From Ectobius pallidus (lineage: Eukaryota; Arthropoda; Insecta; Blattodea; Ectobiidae), in contig CAXKWD010000009.1 in NCBI GenBank assembly GCA_964059195.1, forward strand, positions 47,587,160 to 47,651,159: a stretch of DNA of 64,000 nt, given 5' to 3'. The notes beneath the pieces were generated by a model that searched no databases, was not told the origin of the DNA, and saw nothing but the letters and a program-made list of their open reading frames with translations. The position numbers and the translations under genes were made by a program. Positions 34,836 to 47,486 of this stretch are shown here, one piece after another; the first letter of the stretch is position 1, and every line of letters starts with the position of its first letter.

Positions 34836-36062
34836 GTTTCGTTTTTTCTCCTATGCATCCCACACTGTTTGAATTCAATTTCAATACTTTTGTAAATAGT
34901 AGGTCTATTCTGCGATATTTATGTCTTAAGTGTATCATTGGAGAACCGGGTGAAACTTTAAAATGACAAGCCGAACGCATTCATACGATAACGATAACGT
35001 TATACTAATACTAACGGTATACTAATAGAAAATTGTTACTTACGTGAAAGTAATTAATTACTTAAAACAGCTTATCATTACAAGAGCCCAACTTGATTGA
35101 TAAATCGTTTATTTTAAAGCAGGCCATGCTCATGCACACCATACCAATACCTACCTACATTGCATTGAATTTAGGTCTTGCATGAAACTTTTGCTCCTTG
35201 ACGAATTATCGTAAGTCAATATTTTTAAAAAAAATTAAAAATAAACAAATCTTTAACTAGCAAATATGATTACAAATGTCGTGCAATAATAGGCAAATAG
35301 TCAATAATTATATCAAATTTTAGAGCCTTAGATATAGGCTAATTACTAGGGCAAAGCATTTGATAATTTTGCATCTTTTAATTAAGATTGAAAGAAAGCA
35401 CGAATATATATAAATATTTTTCATGAATTAACAGATTAAATAACGGCAAATTGTTAAGGCACCATTTTTCAATTTTCATTTCCAAGAAATATGTAATTTT
35501 TTGGGCATTTTAATCAATTGTGGCATTCTTTTGATAGCTTTCTATAAAGTCTTATATTACTGTGAAGTAAATCCAGGACATATTGCTTGTATTCACCAAT
35601 CGTTTCACAGGAGATATGGAGAAGAGCTATTCCGTTTAGGCTACAAATCATTAATTTCATACTATAGAAAATTGTTTTCATTTGAGAATCTCCGCCAAGC
35701 CTTTGTCGTTCATTTCAATTCAATCCCCTACACCACAACGTGAACTGGTACATATTTGTAGGGGCAATTTGAAGGGCACGTCAATTCTTAAATAATAGTT
35801 TTTATTTCACAAAGGGTGTCCAAGTAGCATTTACTTACTTCTTTGTAATAAATTAAGAAAGTTTCGTATTTTAAATTTAAATATAATGCACTTTCATCTA
35901 TTAAATTGGTCTGTAAAATCAGATCAATACTTCTAGAAAATTATAGGTAATACCTATTGCAATCGATACCATGTCATGACTTTCGAAAAATTCTTTCATA
36001 TCTTTACGTTTCATGCCTCCCTTAGTACGAAACCACCGCCTGTTCAAAAAAACAAATTTGTG

Positions 36063-36114
<52 letters not shown>

Positions 36115-37770
36115 GCTAGCGGCCGTAATTTTGAAGATATTTGAACCAAATTTTATTATGTTATTTCTAGGCCCAATAGTTTCGGACAAGTTTGATAATG
36201 CGCAAAATTGGCCCAAGGGGGTGGACGGGGGAGGTGGTTTAAATTTTAAAACATTTATATCTCGGTCCCTATGAAGTATAGAGGGAAACTTTGTTTGAAT
36301 AAATTAGAGTACTCCCTATGGAGTTCACAGTGACACCAACTATTCCTGGGTTTTGGGGGTACGAGGGGGTTGGGTGGGGGGATGGAAATTCGAAATTTTT
36401 TAAACTACGTCTTGTGGGGTATCGTTGAAAAGCTCTTGATGAGTACTCTACAAATCAATAACTAGTTTCTTGATAGTTCTCATATCAGGCGAGATTTGAA
36501 TGTTTTAAAAAGTGCTCTTTCCTCTTTTTTGCAGTTATTATTGTGGGTATGTCATGCCAAGGCTAAAGAAGAAGAGTGCTACGCAGCGACAGTAAATTAA
36601 ACCAAAAGCACCGGTTGGTAAATTAAACCAAGTTAGGTTACCGGCCCTGGTTGTAGGAAGGTTGATTTTCCACCATGATAGCATGAACAGGAAATGGATG
36701 AAAAAAAACACTATCGTAGAAAAATATAGCTTTATAACAAACCCTGTGCTGACGTAAATTGCACACACTCGCAAAGGTTTAATTCGTTCATGAAATCAAC
36801 TGGATTTATGATGGCTGTAATACATCTACGTGAACAGTGCCTGACCTTTTGCGCGAAGGTGTGTACATGTGTGTATACACCGATAAAATCAATACAATCA
36901 AAATCCTAACTAGTTACCTATAACAACTCTCTCTTTTAGTCTAAATTGAGTCTCGAATCGATGGTGCAATTAACCAAAATGGAAGCATAGCAATTTGCTT
37001 CCATCTATGTTCTGCTCGTCTTCCAATATTTATTCTATTTTGTTTCACAGATAATAACTTGAATGCGCAATAATTTGTGGTCTGAAGCTAATAAATAGTA
37101 CAACACTGAACGTAATTAACTCGATTGAAGGTGTAAACCCCTCATACAGTTGGAAATTAGTTTCTCAATTTGATTCAGCAGAAAGTTTGCTATTCGTAAT
37201 CATGAAAATATTAAGTCCGAACTAAAACCCAGCATTCTGGAATTTATTAAGCAAAATATTTTAGTGTGAATTGTGCGGTGAAGACGTAAATCTCTTGAGA
37301 GTAGTCCTCGGATATCATTTCAGATAAGTCGGAGTCGAAGTTGGAACAATTATTGAATAACTGCTCACGAAGAACTGCATATAGGTATAATAATACGTTT
37401 AACAGTTACTACACAAGGCACAATGCTTAGACCTATGTCGGTAACTAGGCCTTACAGTTTTTTACACTCAGTTCTTAAAGGTCCCATCCTACTTCTGTGA
37501 CGAATGAATTTGATTCAGGAGATTTTGCTTCACTTTGAGCAGTCATAGAGTTCTGAATAACTGTATTTCAAATTAACTGTCGCTATCAGTATTGTTTTCA
37601 AACTGTCTAATTTCATTTGAGTTTTCTCAGCCGTCCATACGTTATTCATAAAAGAAAACATGCTCGACTGTTGTAATTGAAGGCATAACACAAATTCAAC
37701 AGTCTTAAAAACATAAAAAATAAAATATATCTTTGGATGTGGAGTGCCGGAACGTATTTGTTACCCAAAG
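33966..37770. other. No gene recognised; microsatellites
   Basis: Includes (AAT)n at about 34765-34835 and (AT)n at about 36066-36112. From about 36120 to 36530 is a block with phrases such as ATATCTCGGTCCCTATGAAG and GGGGGATGG that resembles the degenerate modules at 58.3 and 59.0 kb in style, but I could not align it to them convincingly. Confidence 0.5.
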
Positions 37771-37805
37771 TATATCAGTACACTTTTCTCTGTCTCTGTC
37801 TGTCC

Positions 37806-37859
<54 letters not shown>

Positions 37860-38041
37860 CTCAATTTTCTGAGGTGTATCAAACTGCTGCATATTACCAC
37901 ACTCTTTGAATAAGTCATTAACAATAATTTTGCACTTTGGTAACGTATTTGTAACACAGTCTGAATTAAATAAAGTAAAGGGAATAAATTATACAGCACC
38001 TAATAACTGTGCTGTGCATCCTAGAACACTCACGCCAACGG
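37771..38041 (+). repeat. Local duplication, copy 1 (with CT microsatellite)
   Basis: TATCAGTACACTTTTCTCTG, a (CT)n tract (about 37808-37857), TCAATTTTCTGAGGTGTATC and on through CTAGAACACTCACGCCAACG. It is repeated in the same orientation at 38806-39039 with a much shorter CT tract and about 10% differences. Confidence 0.85.
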
Positions 38042-38805
38042 AAAACGTTAGCTTTAGCGCTAGCTAAGTAAATCCAGCCTAGTAGGCGCTAATACCAATT
38101 TCAGCGCAAACATATCACAGATCTCTAACTTTGAACGCATCACGCATTATCAGATAGGTTGTAAGAAGGCAAATCACAAAGTGGCGCATTTAATTAATAA
38201 TATGGTAGAGGTTTTGAAGAAACTGAACTGAATTCATGAATAACTTTGCTGCAAAATAAAAACAGTTGAAACCTAAAATGACCGGGAATTTGATTTGATT
38301 TCTAAAAACCTATACATTTAGGCGTCCCAGCAGAACCCGATGGGAACAAACGGACTTGACTCCGAAAATCTGAACTGTTCCGGAAAAATCGGGACGTCTG
38401 ATCAGTTTATTTCAGATTAAGTGAACTATTATTGTGTTGTCCGTTCACTGACATTTGAACCTTCTGGTTTGTTGAAACCTTGTGCTCGCCTAAGCTTGCA
38501 CTGAATACCGCTTCTCGGGTGTCCGAGCAATTCACACAATGATAAAATATTTTTATAATTATAGACTACATAATTGTATACTCCAACGCCAGGTGTTTAA
38601 TACCTGATATAGATATTTACGTTAATGTTTCATCACAAAGTATAACAAAAAAATACAGTTAAAAATTATATTTACTGAATGCTAATCTGATAATAGTAAA
38701 AACTGCAAGGGCGGAATCACTTAGCTAGTCCTATAATCTAAATAGTATTTCCCTTTCAACTATATGCATGTATGACAATAATCTTAAATATCGTTATTCG
38801 GGCTA

Positions 38806-39039
38806 TCAGTGCACTTTTCTCTGCCTCTCTGTCTGTCTGTCTCTCTCGCCCTCCCTCTCTCTATTTCTCAATTTTCTGAGGTGTATCAAACTGCTGCATA
38901 TTACCACACTCTTCGAACAAGTCATTAATTAATTTTGCAGTTTGGTAACGTATTTGTAACACAGTATGAATTAAATAAAGTAAAGTGAATAAATTACACA
39001 GAAGCTATGCTGTGCATCCTAGAACACTCACGCCAACGT
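38806..39039 (+). repeat. Local duplication, copy 2
   Basis: Second copy, 1.03 kb after the first. It is followed at once by TGAAGGTAAGTAC, a textbook splice-donor string, but I could not connect it to an exon. Confidence 0.85.
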
Positions 39040-39044
39040 GAAGG

Positions 39045-41314
39045 TAAGTACGTGGATCAATTCCCAGCTTTCGCAGCTTGATCCTTTGCCATCTTTTGGG
39101 AGCAGTGAGCTAACTGGACAAGGTCTGCTGGCCTATTATATACCGCTAGTGTATATATAATATTGTATATAATATAAATTAATATGTCTGTATAATACAC
39201 TTTTTTTTTCAAAAATGGAATCAATCCTCCCTCAAGCTAGGTGCAGTTTTTATTATACATATTTAGTAGGGCTACATATTTGGAGTTTATTGTTGTAGAT
39301 GTTTATGTAGGCTACATATATTTAGGATAATATAAAAATCCGCTCTCTACGCATCAGAAAAAAAAACACACTTTTCTCCTTACAGAGCTGAAATCTGAAT
39401 TTATGTACTAATAGTTTAATTACGCAATCGTCAAGTAAGAACTCAGTGGGTTATAATTTATAAGATTAAAATAAATGTTGAAAATATCAGTGGAATAGCT
39501 GGTTTTCATAAACGACAAACGTAACTAGCGTAGCATTTTGTACAAAGCACTATTCTATTGGTCTTATAACTCTGCGTTTACACAACTCTTAAGGTGACTC
39601 ATTTATACCTCAGTAGCACTGAAAATGTTAAAATAATTTGGGAACCCCTAGGTAAACGTGAATTTGGGATGTTACGCATTTAAGATCCACTGCATTGTGT
39701 ATTGTGTATGTATGTATGTATGTTTTTTTTTTTTTTTTAACCTTTAAAAATGTTGGTATTTCACTTCAAGGTAGGTTAAATTAATTGATTCTGCAGTAAT
39801 CTTCCGCTGGTTGCATACGTTTGAATATCTCTCTTCCGGAGTGCCTTACTGCTGAAAGTAGAACCAATATGGTTCTATTGAATATCTCCACACATGTCTA
39901 CTACAGAACATACCAACATGATTGTGTTTGTAATGAATACAAATATGAAAGACGGCAACACCTAGTCCTGGAGTGAAGGTGTTTCTCGCTCAACTGGTGA
40001 TGACTGGAATTCATAAACATTATTTGTAACTCTGTTTCCTATCTCCATAGACTACCCTTCCCGTAACTTCTCACTACTAAAGCTATCCTTCTAAATCGAA
40101 AACATTGAAGTTACACACAATATTGTCATATTGTGCCCATAAACGCCATAATACCATAATTGTAAATCGATTTTGAAGTTACAAACAATGTAGTCGTATT
40201 GTGCCCATAAATGCTATAATATCATTCTTGATTCTTGTAAATCTAATTTCCGTTGTAAGCTTGTTAAACTTCAAAGAGAGCAGCAATAAGGATTAAAGTC
40301 GGATTAAACAGAGGATCGATTTTTACTTATATTTCATTGTGATAAAAATTGTAAATGAGAATGTTAGGCACAAACATTTCAAAATAGACAGGAGAAATTG
40401 ATATAAAATATGAAAATATGCATTCAATTAGGCGTTATTAAGTTTAATGATGGTATGTTTAAAAATCAATACTGACAGTTTATGGTAATGTAGGCAAACG
40501 ATATGTGCGGACAATGGATAAATTGTATTCTATAAACAATTTGATAATAAACATTTTTTACGGTCATGGAAACCACCATTAACGGCCGTGGGTGTCGGCG
40601 TGCTGACCACATGCCCCCAATCCTGTCATCTGCCTATGGTAGATGACGCAGCGGTCGGATGGTAGGCCTTGTCCTTTCAGGGATGTAGCGCCAATGAGTT
40701 TTTTAGTTTAACAAATGTTTTTACCATGTTTTAATTAGTGGGATTATCTTTAAGTAGGCCTATACTAATTCCAGCATAATTAAAACAACCAGGTTTTCAC
40801 TCCGTAATTGATAATCGGCGTTGACCTTATTTTCTTTATTTGTATAACGTCGTTTGTTGAGAATCTTTTTAGAGTTGAATAACATAACTGAGAACATTTA
40901 TCTAATAGATAGAACGGAAAAAAACCTATACTGTGACATCACTATAACAAAATACACTTTTCGTTGGTGATAGAACTTAATTTAGATAAAGATGACCCTC
41001 CATCCTTTCTAACTGTCCATGACACCGGTAATTCACATGTGTTTACACTTGAATTTTAAACGAAAGAGAGCAATCGACAAATTATAGAACACATGGTATT
41101 GTTAATGGACCCACTTAATTCAAGAAGGTGACAGAACGTGTTCAATGATATCCTGGGAAAACACACTCTACCATAAACAAGTTTATGTAGCCAAAAGAAC
41201 ACATGGAATATGAAATGAAATAATTCCTATCGATACGGATTGGCAGCACAACGCATTCGCGATTTGTTGGTTAATGTATGTATCAACGTTTTGTTTAAAA
41301 GATCAGATAATCTA
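39045..41314. other. Unassigned; one probable repeat fragment
   Basis: A (TGTA)n/(T)n tract is at about 39703-39740. The GC-rich block at 40566-40690 (GGCCGTGGGTGTCGGCGTGC and a short TCATCTGCC...GGTAGATGA hairpin) stands out from its AT-rich surroundings and is probably a repeat fragment. No gene seen. Confidence 0.5.
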
Positions 41315-41652
41315 TCTATATTAATAAAAATGAATTTCCAAAATGTATGTTGCCGCATCACTTGAGAACGGATCGACCGATTTGGCTGATCTCTTTTTTG
41401 TTGTGTTCGTAATTGTCAGGACAAGGTTTGTATGAAAGGAAATTTTTGGAAAATCCAAGGAAAAAATCGGAAATGTGAAATGAGGCAAAGTCTGCTGTCA
41501 ATTGTTTACATAAAAAAAAAAGATTTAAAAAATTGAAGTGTGACAAAAGAAATGTGACATATTCACATTTGAGAATTCCGCTGTCACATGTTTTCATAAC
41601 AAAACAAAACTAAAGGAAGTGTGAGTCTTGCAACCAAGCCAAATCGAAAGAG

Positions 41653-41682
41653 TGTATGTATGTATGTATGTATGTATGTATG

Positions 41683-41712
<30 letters not shown>
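41653..41712. repeat. TGTA microsatellite, left
   Basis: (TGTA)n of 60 bp, in frame with the following gag fragment and giving a Met-Tyr-Val-Cys repeat if translated. Confidence 0.95.
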
Positions 41713-41713
<1 letters not shown>

Positions 41714-42036
41714 GCATTCAGAAACTATGGGATCCTAAACTGATAGTCTACAATATACCGGAAGATCTCACTACTGAAAATGCAGCTGTGACAATAGCAA
41801 CTCAGAATCCTGAACTGAACCTAAAGGAGGGGGATGTAAAACCGAAATTTATATTTAACAACAAAAGGAATGCTAAAAACCTAATTATTGAAGTAAACTC
41901 TGAAACAAGGAAGAAAATATTAAGCAACAAACTTAAAATAGGTTGGCAAATTTGCAACACGGAAGATTACTTAGTCATAAATAGATGTTTCCGATGCAGC
42001 AGATATAACCACCGAGCAAGAGATTGCAGGGGTGAA
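41713..42036 (+). pseudogene. LINE ORF1 (gag) fragment trapped between TGTA tracts
   Basis: An open segment of about 108 codons reads DPKLIVYNIPEDLTTENAA, then a KPKF block, IIEVNSETRKKILSNKLKIG, and ends with a zinc knuckle CFRCSRYNHRARDC (C-x2-C-x4-H-x4-C). This order (VIYDVP-like strand, -WVVEVSP-R--L block, IGW---R---Y, then CCHC) is the C-terminal half of the gag-like ORF1 of R1-type insect LINEs. It is in frame with both flanking (TGTA)n tracts, forming a 169-codon open frame (41656-42165). No start or end of a LINE is present, so the gag piece alone was captured. It could in principle encode a fusion peptide, but nothing suggests that it does. Confidence 0.75.
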
Positions 42037-42037
<1 letters not shown>

Positions 42038-42067
<30 letters not shown>

Positions 42068-42090
42068 TGTATGTATGTATGTATGTATGT
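42038..42090. repeat. TGTA microsatellite, right
   Basis: (TGTA)n of about 53 bp bordering the gag fragment on its 3' side. Confidence 0.95.
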
Positions 42091-43328
42091 GGGTATGTTT
42101 GTTCCCTATACAAATCTTCATTTCTCGACCAATTTGCACGAAATTTTGCACACATACCCAGTTAAGCCCGAGAAGTAACGCGATCAACATTAAAATTCAA
42201 ACAAGCCACTTCTTCCCTTGAAAATTTATATAATTTCAAAAAATTTTATACTGAAAAAATGAAATGCAGTTCAATTATCATGACAACAGTATATTTTTAC
42301 AGTGTTCACATAGAGCTTTAAGGAACTATATAATACTGGGCTTTATTTCTGATGCTATCGATGTAATACATTTCCTAAAATAATTCTTGAAGAATGATAT
42401 CCACGAAAATAAACACAATGAGATACAATCAAATAACTTTCTCTACGCTCGACATGGAAAATATCATTTGCTCACTTCACATTTTAATGTAGAATAAGCG
42501 GTCGTATTGCAGGGACCAATGTCAACGAGAATGCTATATCAGAAGTCGGTAAAAAAAATCATATCCACTGATATGTCACTCATAGCTGTAGGCTTTGTAT
42601 AGGGATGTTTATCATAGGCCCTAAACATCTACAAGAAGACAAAATAGGGTGGAACATTTTCAGTATATTAGTATGAAAGTGATATTGATTTTTTTTTAAT
42701 TTCAGCTCCGAAACGGTTGTATCGTAACATGAGAGTGATAAATAAAAATTTCCATAAAGACAATACAATCTTATGCAATCGGAATTTGTGTTTCTTCTTA
42801 GTTCAACCCCTCCCAGGCATGGTGTGTAGAGCTACATATTATACAAGGTCCTAGAGTTTGAAAATCGAAAGTCTGTCATAAGTTAATTTCAAATTACAAA
42901 ATAAAAACCCGAGAGACGGCGGGCCATTTAAGCTAGTCTATATTAATAAAAATGAATTTCCAAAATCTATGACGGAGCATCACTTGAGAACGACTCGACC
43001 GATTTGACTGATTTTTCTTTTGTTGTGTCCGTAATTGTCAGGACAAGGTTTGCATGAAAGAATTTTTTTTGGAAAATCTACGGGAAAAGTTGGAAATGTG
43101 AAATGAGGCACAGTTAGAGAGTTCTGTTTACATAACGAAAGTATTGTTTACGGTGTTCGCATAGGGCTTTGGAAACTATATTATAATACTGGGCTTTAAC
43201 AAATTCTGATACTATCGATGTAAGTAATACATTTGTGAAAATAATTCTTGAAGAATAAAATCCACGAAAATAAAGCAGTAATATAACTTTCTCTACCCTC
43301 AACATGGAAAATATCATTTTCTCACTTC

Positions 43329-45019
43329 TGAAGCGCGGAGTGGTGGCCAGAGATCACAATTAAGCAAATCCCAAGCACCAAGTCCGAAGAAATAGGTTCG
43401 AATGTAGAAGTTGAAATGTCTACTAATTAAATAAGTTAAAGCCCTAATATCAAAACTGCGTTTCTCTACATAAATATGAATATCATGTGCATCCAGAATA
43501 TAGAAAAGGGACCTAAGTTTTAGCAAATATTCTAAACCTGAAAAACAAAGTCAAAGTTGGGGAGAAATATTGGCAAAACCACCATAAAGTTCAACAAGTT
43601 TAATTTATAATTCAAATGTGATAATATAACAGGTGCATCGGAGATGTACATAAAATATTATAAAACTATATACATTGAAATATTAATAACACTAATTCTG
43701 AACTGCATGATAAACTAGACTATGTCATAGGCCTAGAAGTTTCGACACCAATATAGAAATAGAAGTAGGTCGAAGTTGACTGAGATATACTGGAAATATA
43801 CTAGAAATATTATATAGCAACAGTCTTGAATTATTTCTCCAAGAGCAATATTAACTGCCAAACTCAATAAATAAATAAATCAAATAAATATAGAAAAGCT
43901 AAGCAATAACCGGAAGTACGGATCTGTACTCTAAGGGACATAGGCGTTCTAGTATAAATAGCACTATAGATAACGAAAATAGCTTTAAAGGGAGACTGAA
44001 GATTTTACCAAGACAGATAAAACAAACTTACAAGGAATTAATAATTTCTGGAAACAAAACGGAATGATATGGCTTGAAAATGACTTTCCCAAAATTTCAG
44101 AAATAAATGTAAAATCTACGAAACTTCAAGTTAAGAAATCTAATTTACCATGAACATAATGAGTATATATTACGTGGTATAAACTGTTAATAACTGCAGC
44201 ACAAGATGTAATAATTTATGTACCAATTTAAATAAACCTATGACAAGGCCTAGCACCTAAATTAGCCTACAATTTCATAAAACCCATAACTTTATGGCTC
44301 ATATAAATCAGGGTAAAATCCCTAACAAATTCTCTCAGAACTTATATCAAGATGAAAGATATTGCTAATTACATAAATATTATTTCAGACTATGCACTCT
44401 ATATAACAGCTTACGTACGGCTGCATTATATTAAAAACGGACGAACAAAGTTTCATTCATTTTAATACGGCCTATAAATAGCTACTACCTGCCTGGGAAT
44501 CTTTCTTTATTCACGAATGTAACTGAGTTATTTGAAGAACAAAACTTCTGCATAAGAAACAAGAATTACATCATACGTCGCGGTCATATATCGTATAATT
44601 AGCTCAAGGTATGCACGACTGATTTCATGGCTGCTTCACATACAACTTGAATGGTTGCTAGCATCGATAACTGAAATTCACTAACGTGAATTATACTGAA
44701 TGGTAACGGACATGTTGATGAGTGATTAAGAAAATATCACCAAATAAAACCCCAGACAGAAGGTCTTGGGCAGAAAGCTTTAGGGACAAATTTAGAAAAC
44801 TTACATGACGGAATCGCAGCGGCAAACTTCATCACGGCACCAGAAGCGACGGCACATAACTACTTCCACAATCTTGACTGCTTAGTTCGGCGACCAGCTC
44901 CCGACTGACTGACACGGGAGCCAGCTCGGAGCGAGCCCCCCAGCGCGATAACACGGGAGAAATAAAGTAAGAATGCGCACAATGCAGAGGACAGAAATGT
45001 AGCGCTCTAGAACGCTACA
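43329..45019 (-). repeat. 3' LTR (1691 bp)
   Basis: In plus-strand reading it runs from TGAAGCGCGGAGTGG to AGAACGCTACA. In element orientation the LTR begins TGTAGCG...CGCTACA, a 22-bp hairpin. It aligns without gaps to 52889-54579; differences seen are A/G at about 44013/53573 and G/A at about 44880/54440. At 1.7 kb it is long for an insect gypsy LTR. A TATAAA-like motif occurs but I could not fix the promoter. Confidence 0.95.
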
Positions 45020-45030
45020 ATCTCCCCCCT
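45020..45030 (-). other. Polypurine tract (plus-strand primer)
   Basis: On the minus strand AGGGGGGAGAT lies immediately before the 3' LTR, as expected for the RNase H-resistant primer of plus-strand DNA synthesis. Confidence 0.85.
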
Positions 45031-47486
45031 GCCAGCAGAAAAATATTTTCAAATTACAAAAGAGATTCCCAGAAACAGATAGTAACCCTAAATCTAGAAG
45101 TTGTGCGAGAAACACTATACAAGAATTAAAAATTTAAATAGGCCAAACTAGAGCTTCCTTAAAAACAGCCCTACTTGGAAATAAGCAATAATAAATAATC
45201 CTAAAAATCACTTATGAAATTGGTTATCATAGACAGTTAATTTCTTAAACCAGAGTTCTTTTAAATACCTGAGTACTCTGAAATATAAACACCACATTCA
45301 TTTTTCAAATAATTATATATTAAATTCATAATATCCTAAACAGTCTTGCAATCATTATACAAATTTTTCTTTACATCACAGCCAATGCTGAAGCAATACA
45401 CTCACAAATCATGACTACTTAAACTGTAATATTATTGTTCCAAAAGTCTGTTTTGCTTTCATTACTAGGTACAATGTATCAATTCCCATATATTCAAAAT
45501 CCTTGTATTTGTAGAAGTCCGATGTTCTTATGTTTGATTTTTCTATTACACAAAATTACAAGAAACTTTCTGCACTAAATTTCTTCTGAAAGAAAATTGA
45601 TTAGTATAATCTGCTGCTCACTCAAGGGAGGGCTCAACTATATATCCTTTGGATAATTGAGGATGTCTCTTTGAGTCCCACCAAAATAATTAGACTGAGA
45701 GCAGGGCGATACTAGGGCTCAAGAGTGTGTCCTTAATTGGCACACAGATAATAACACACGAGCCAAGTCGCCAGCCCATAAGCAATATCACTTTTAGCAG
45801 CTAGACTGGATTTGCTTTCTGCTAATAGACAACAGAACACGTAGCGCTTCTTGAAGGAGGGCCGAGGTCCATGCACTGAAGAACTGCCAGAAGATCATCG
45901 TAGATAGCTGCGTAGAGGAAGGGTCCCGGACACCATGGTTTAGTGTCAAGACAAGGAGGGGTGGCCACCCCATGGGCCCGACCAGGAACCACAAGAGCGC
46001 TAGCCGGCTGACGCGCTCCTGCAGCAGCAGCAACAATAGGACCATATCATAGTCCAGAACAGGTCTCCAAACCATCACAGGAATCTCACACTCGGCCACA
46101 AGCGAAGGTAGTAGATGCAGCTACAACACAAACGACAGCAGCACAGAAAATGTTCATTTTCATGAGGAGTGGACACAGAGCTAGCATCTGTGTCCGATAA
46201 TTTTTCTGAAGATCTTCATGTTTTATCTCTTTTTTAAATCTGATGGTCATTATTGATTTCATCATCATTTCTCAATTATCTTGAATTAAGTTTCTTGAGT
46301 CAAAATAGCAAGTGTAACTTCTGACTTGTTTAGGATTTATCCAAATAATTATAATTTGGTCTCTCATAGCATTGGTTGTTAGTTAATGAGACCACATACT
46401 AGTCGGGAGGAGTGCAGCTAGGCCGCCACCCCGGTAACCCCGAATCCATCTCCACCACGTCCGTCATGTAAGTATACAAAAAACTATAAATATTAGGGAA
46501 AAACATGTCCATTACTTCTTGAGTATAAATCAAACTGGAAAAACAAATATACAATATAGTAGAATAATCAGAATAGCTAATAGATCAAAAGCAAATTGAG
46601 TAATCATATATGCTTTATATACTCACAGCATAAAATCAGTCATGCATTATCAAAACGAACAACTGAATATGAAGCAGCCATATAATTCAAGGCTTACTAA
46701 TACCAGCCTATCTCTTTGCCTCACATGGCATGAAATACGAAGTATGACAGCGACGAAAAAGGTTACTGAAATGTTACACAAATAATACTCAAGCCAAACC
46801 TGGCTTCCTTTGCGAAGTAGAATGTAATAAGGAACTTATCTTCCTCCCAATATTGACCAATTGCTTACTACGGACTACAGTACATCTTTATGGCAAATAC
46901 AAATAATCATTCTGGATGCACAATTAGGCGGCGGGACCCAAATAATAAAGAAACTAAACAACACGCGCAGGGCACTTGCAGTGAATGCCTCATACGCAAC
47001 GAAACAATACCATTGGGCCCAGCTCGCAGGTATCCGGAATGCCCCTGGGAGCCGTCCCCAATGATATGTCTAAAAGGCAATCTCCAATACTGGAATTAGC
47101 AGAGTGGCTTCAGGACGTATTCGTAATTTCACCACTCCTCCCAGTTAGGAGCAAGAGGGAAACCGACTCACCCCATAGCATAATATATTCCATAAGGTAC
47201 AAAATCAATAGAGCCATCCTAGAAAGTATATTTACTAGTTAAGTAAAATAGGGTGCTGACATAAATATATTGATCCCTTTTAAGGACATGATTTGAAAAT
47301 AAACAACTACATAGTCTAGGCCATATCATATTTTGCAAAAGATTTCTGCTACACACAAGCATAGGCTCTTTCGACCACATCTTAAATAACAGCAATATAC
47401 CTCTCATGAAATTATACCCACAAAACTAACCCAAACATGCAAAAATAACAGCGGGACGCCGCAAAACTTTAGACGCTAAGAAAGCT
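45031..47486 (-). other. Non-coding internal region between pol and 3' LTR
   Basis: About 2.46 kb without a long frame. Two short minus-strand frames stand out. One is 46268-46086, with an internal Met (about 46150) followed by a signal-peptide-like hydrophobic stretch, MNIFCAAVVCVVAASTTFA. The other is 45794-46099 (101 codons, with a Leu-rich run) in another frame. They overlap by 14 bp. Neither resembles an envelope protein I can recognise. The region could be a degenerated env, a spliced small gene or captured host DNA. Confidence 0.6.

Larger units (their letters stand above)
41315..42936 (+). mobile_element. Helitron 1 (non-autonomous), 1.62 kb
   Basis: Starts TCTATATTAATAAAAATGAA after an A (41314) and ends with a 3' hairpin (CCCGAGAGACGGCGGG, about 42908-42923), a short spacer and CTAG (42933-42936). 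Helitrons begin with TC, end with hairpin plus CTRR, and insert between A and T without target duplication, which fits. It has no Rep/helicase. The next Helitron starts directly at 42937. The interior holds two (TGTA)n tracts with a LINE gag fragment between them (41713-42036). The part after 42093 matches the body of Helitron 3. Confidence 0.85.

Noticed and set aside
36030..36216. Minus-strand frames with Tyr-Ile repeats
   Set aside because: They are translations of the (AT)n microsatellite.
37775..37999. 74-codon minus-strand frame rich in Arg-Glu
   Set aside because: It comes from the (CT)n tract inside a local duplication.
41656..42165. A real 169-residue gene starting MYVCMYVC
   Set aside because: The start and end are translated (TGTA)n; only the middle is coding-derived and it is a LINE gag fragment.
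45794..46268. Envelope gene of the gypsy element
   Set aside because: Frames are too short, out of register and lack the disulphide and fusion features expected of an envelope; only a signal-like stretch is visible.
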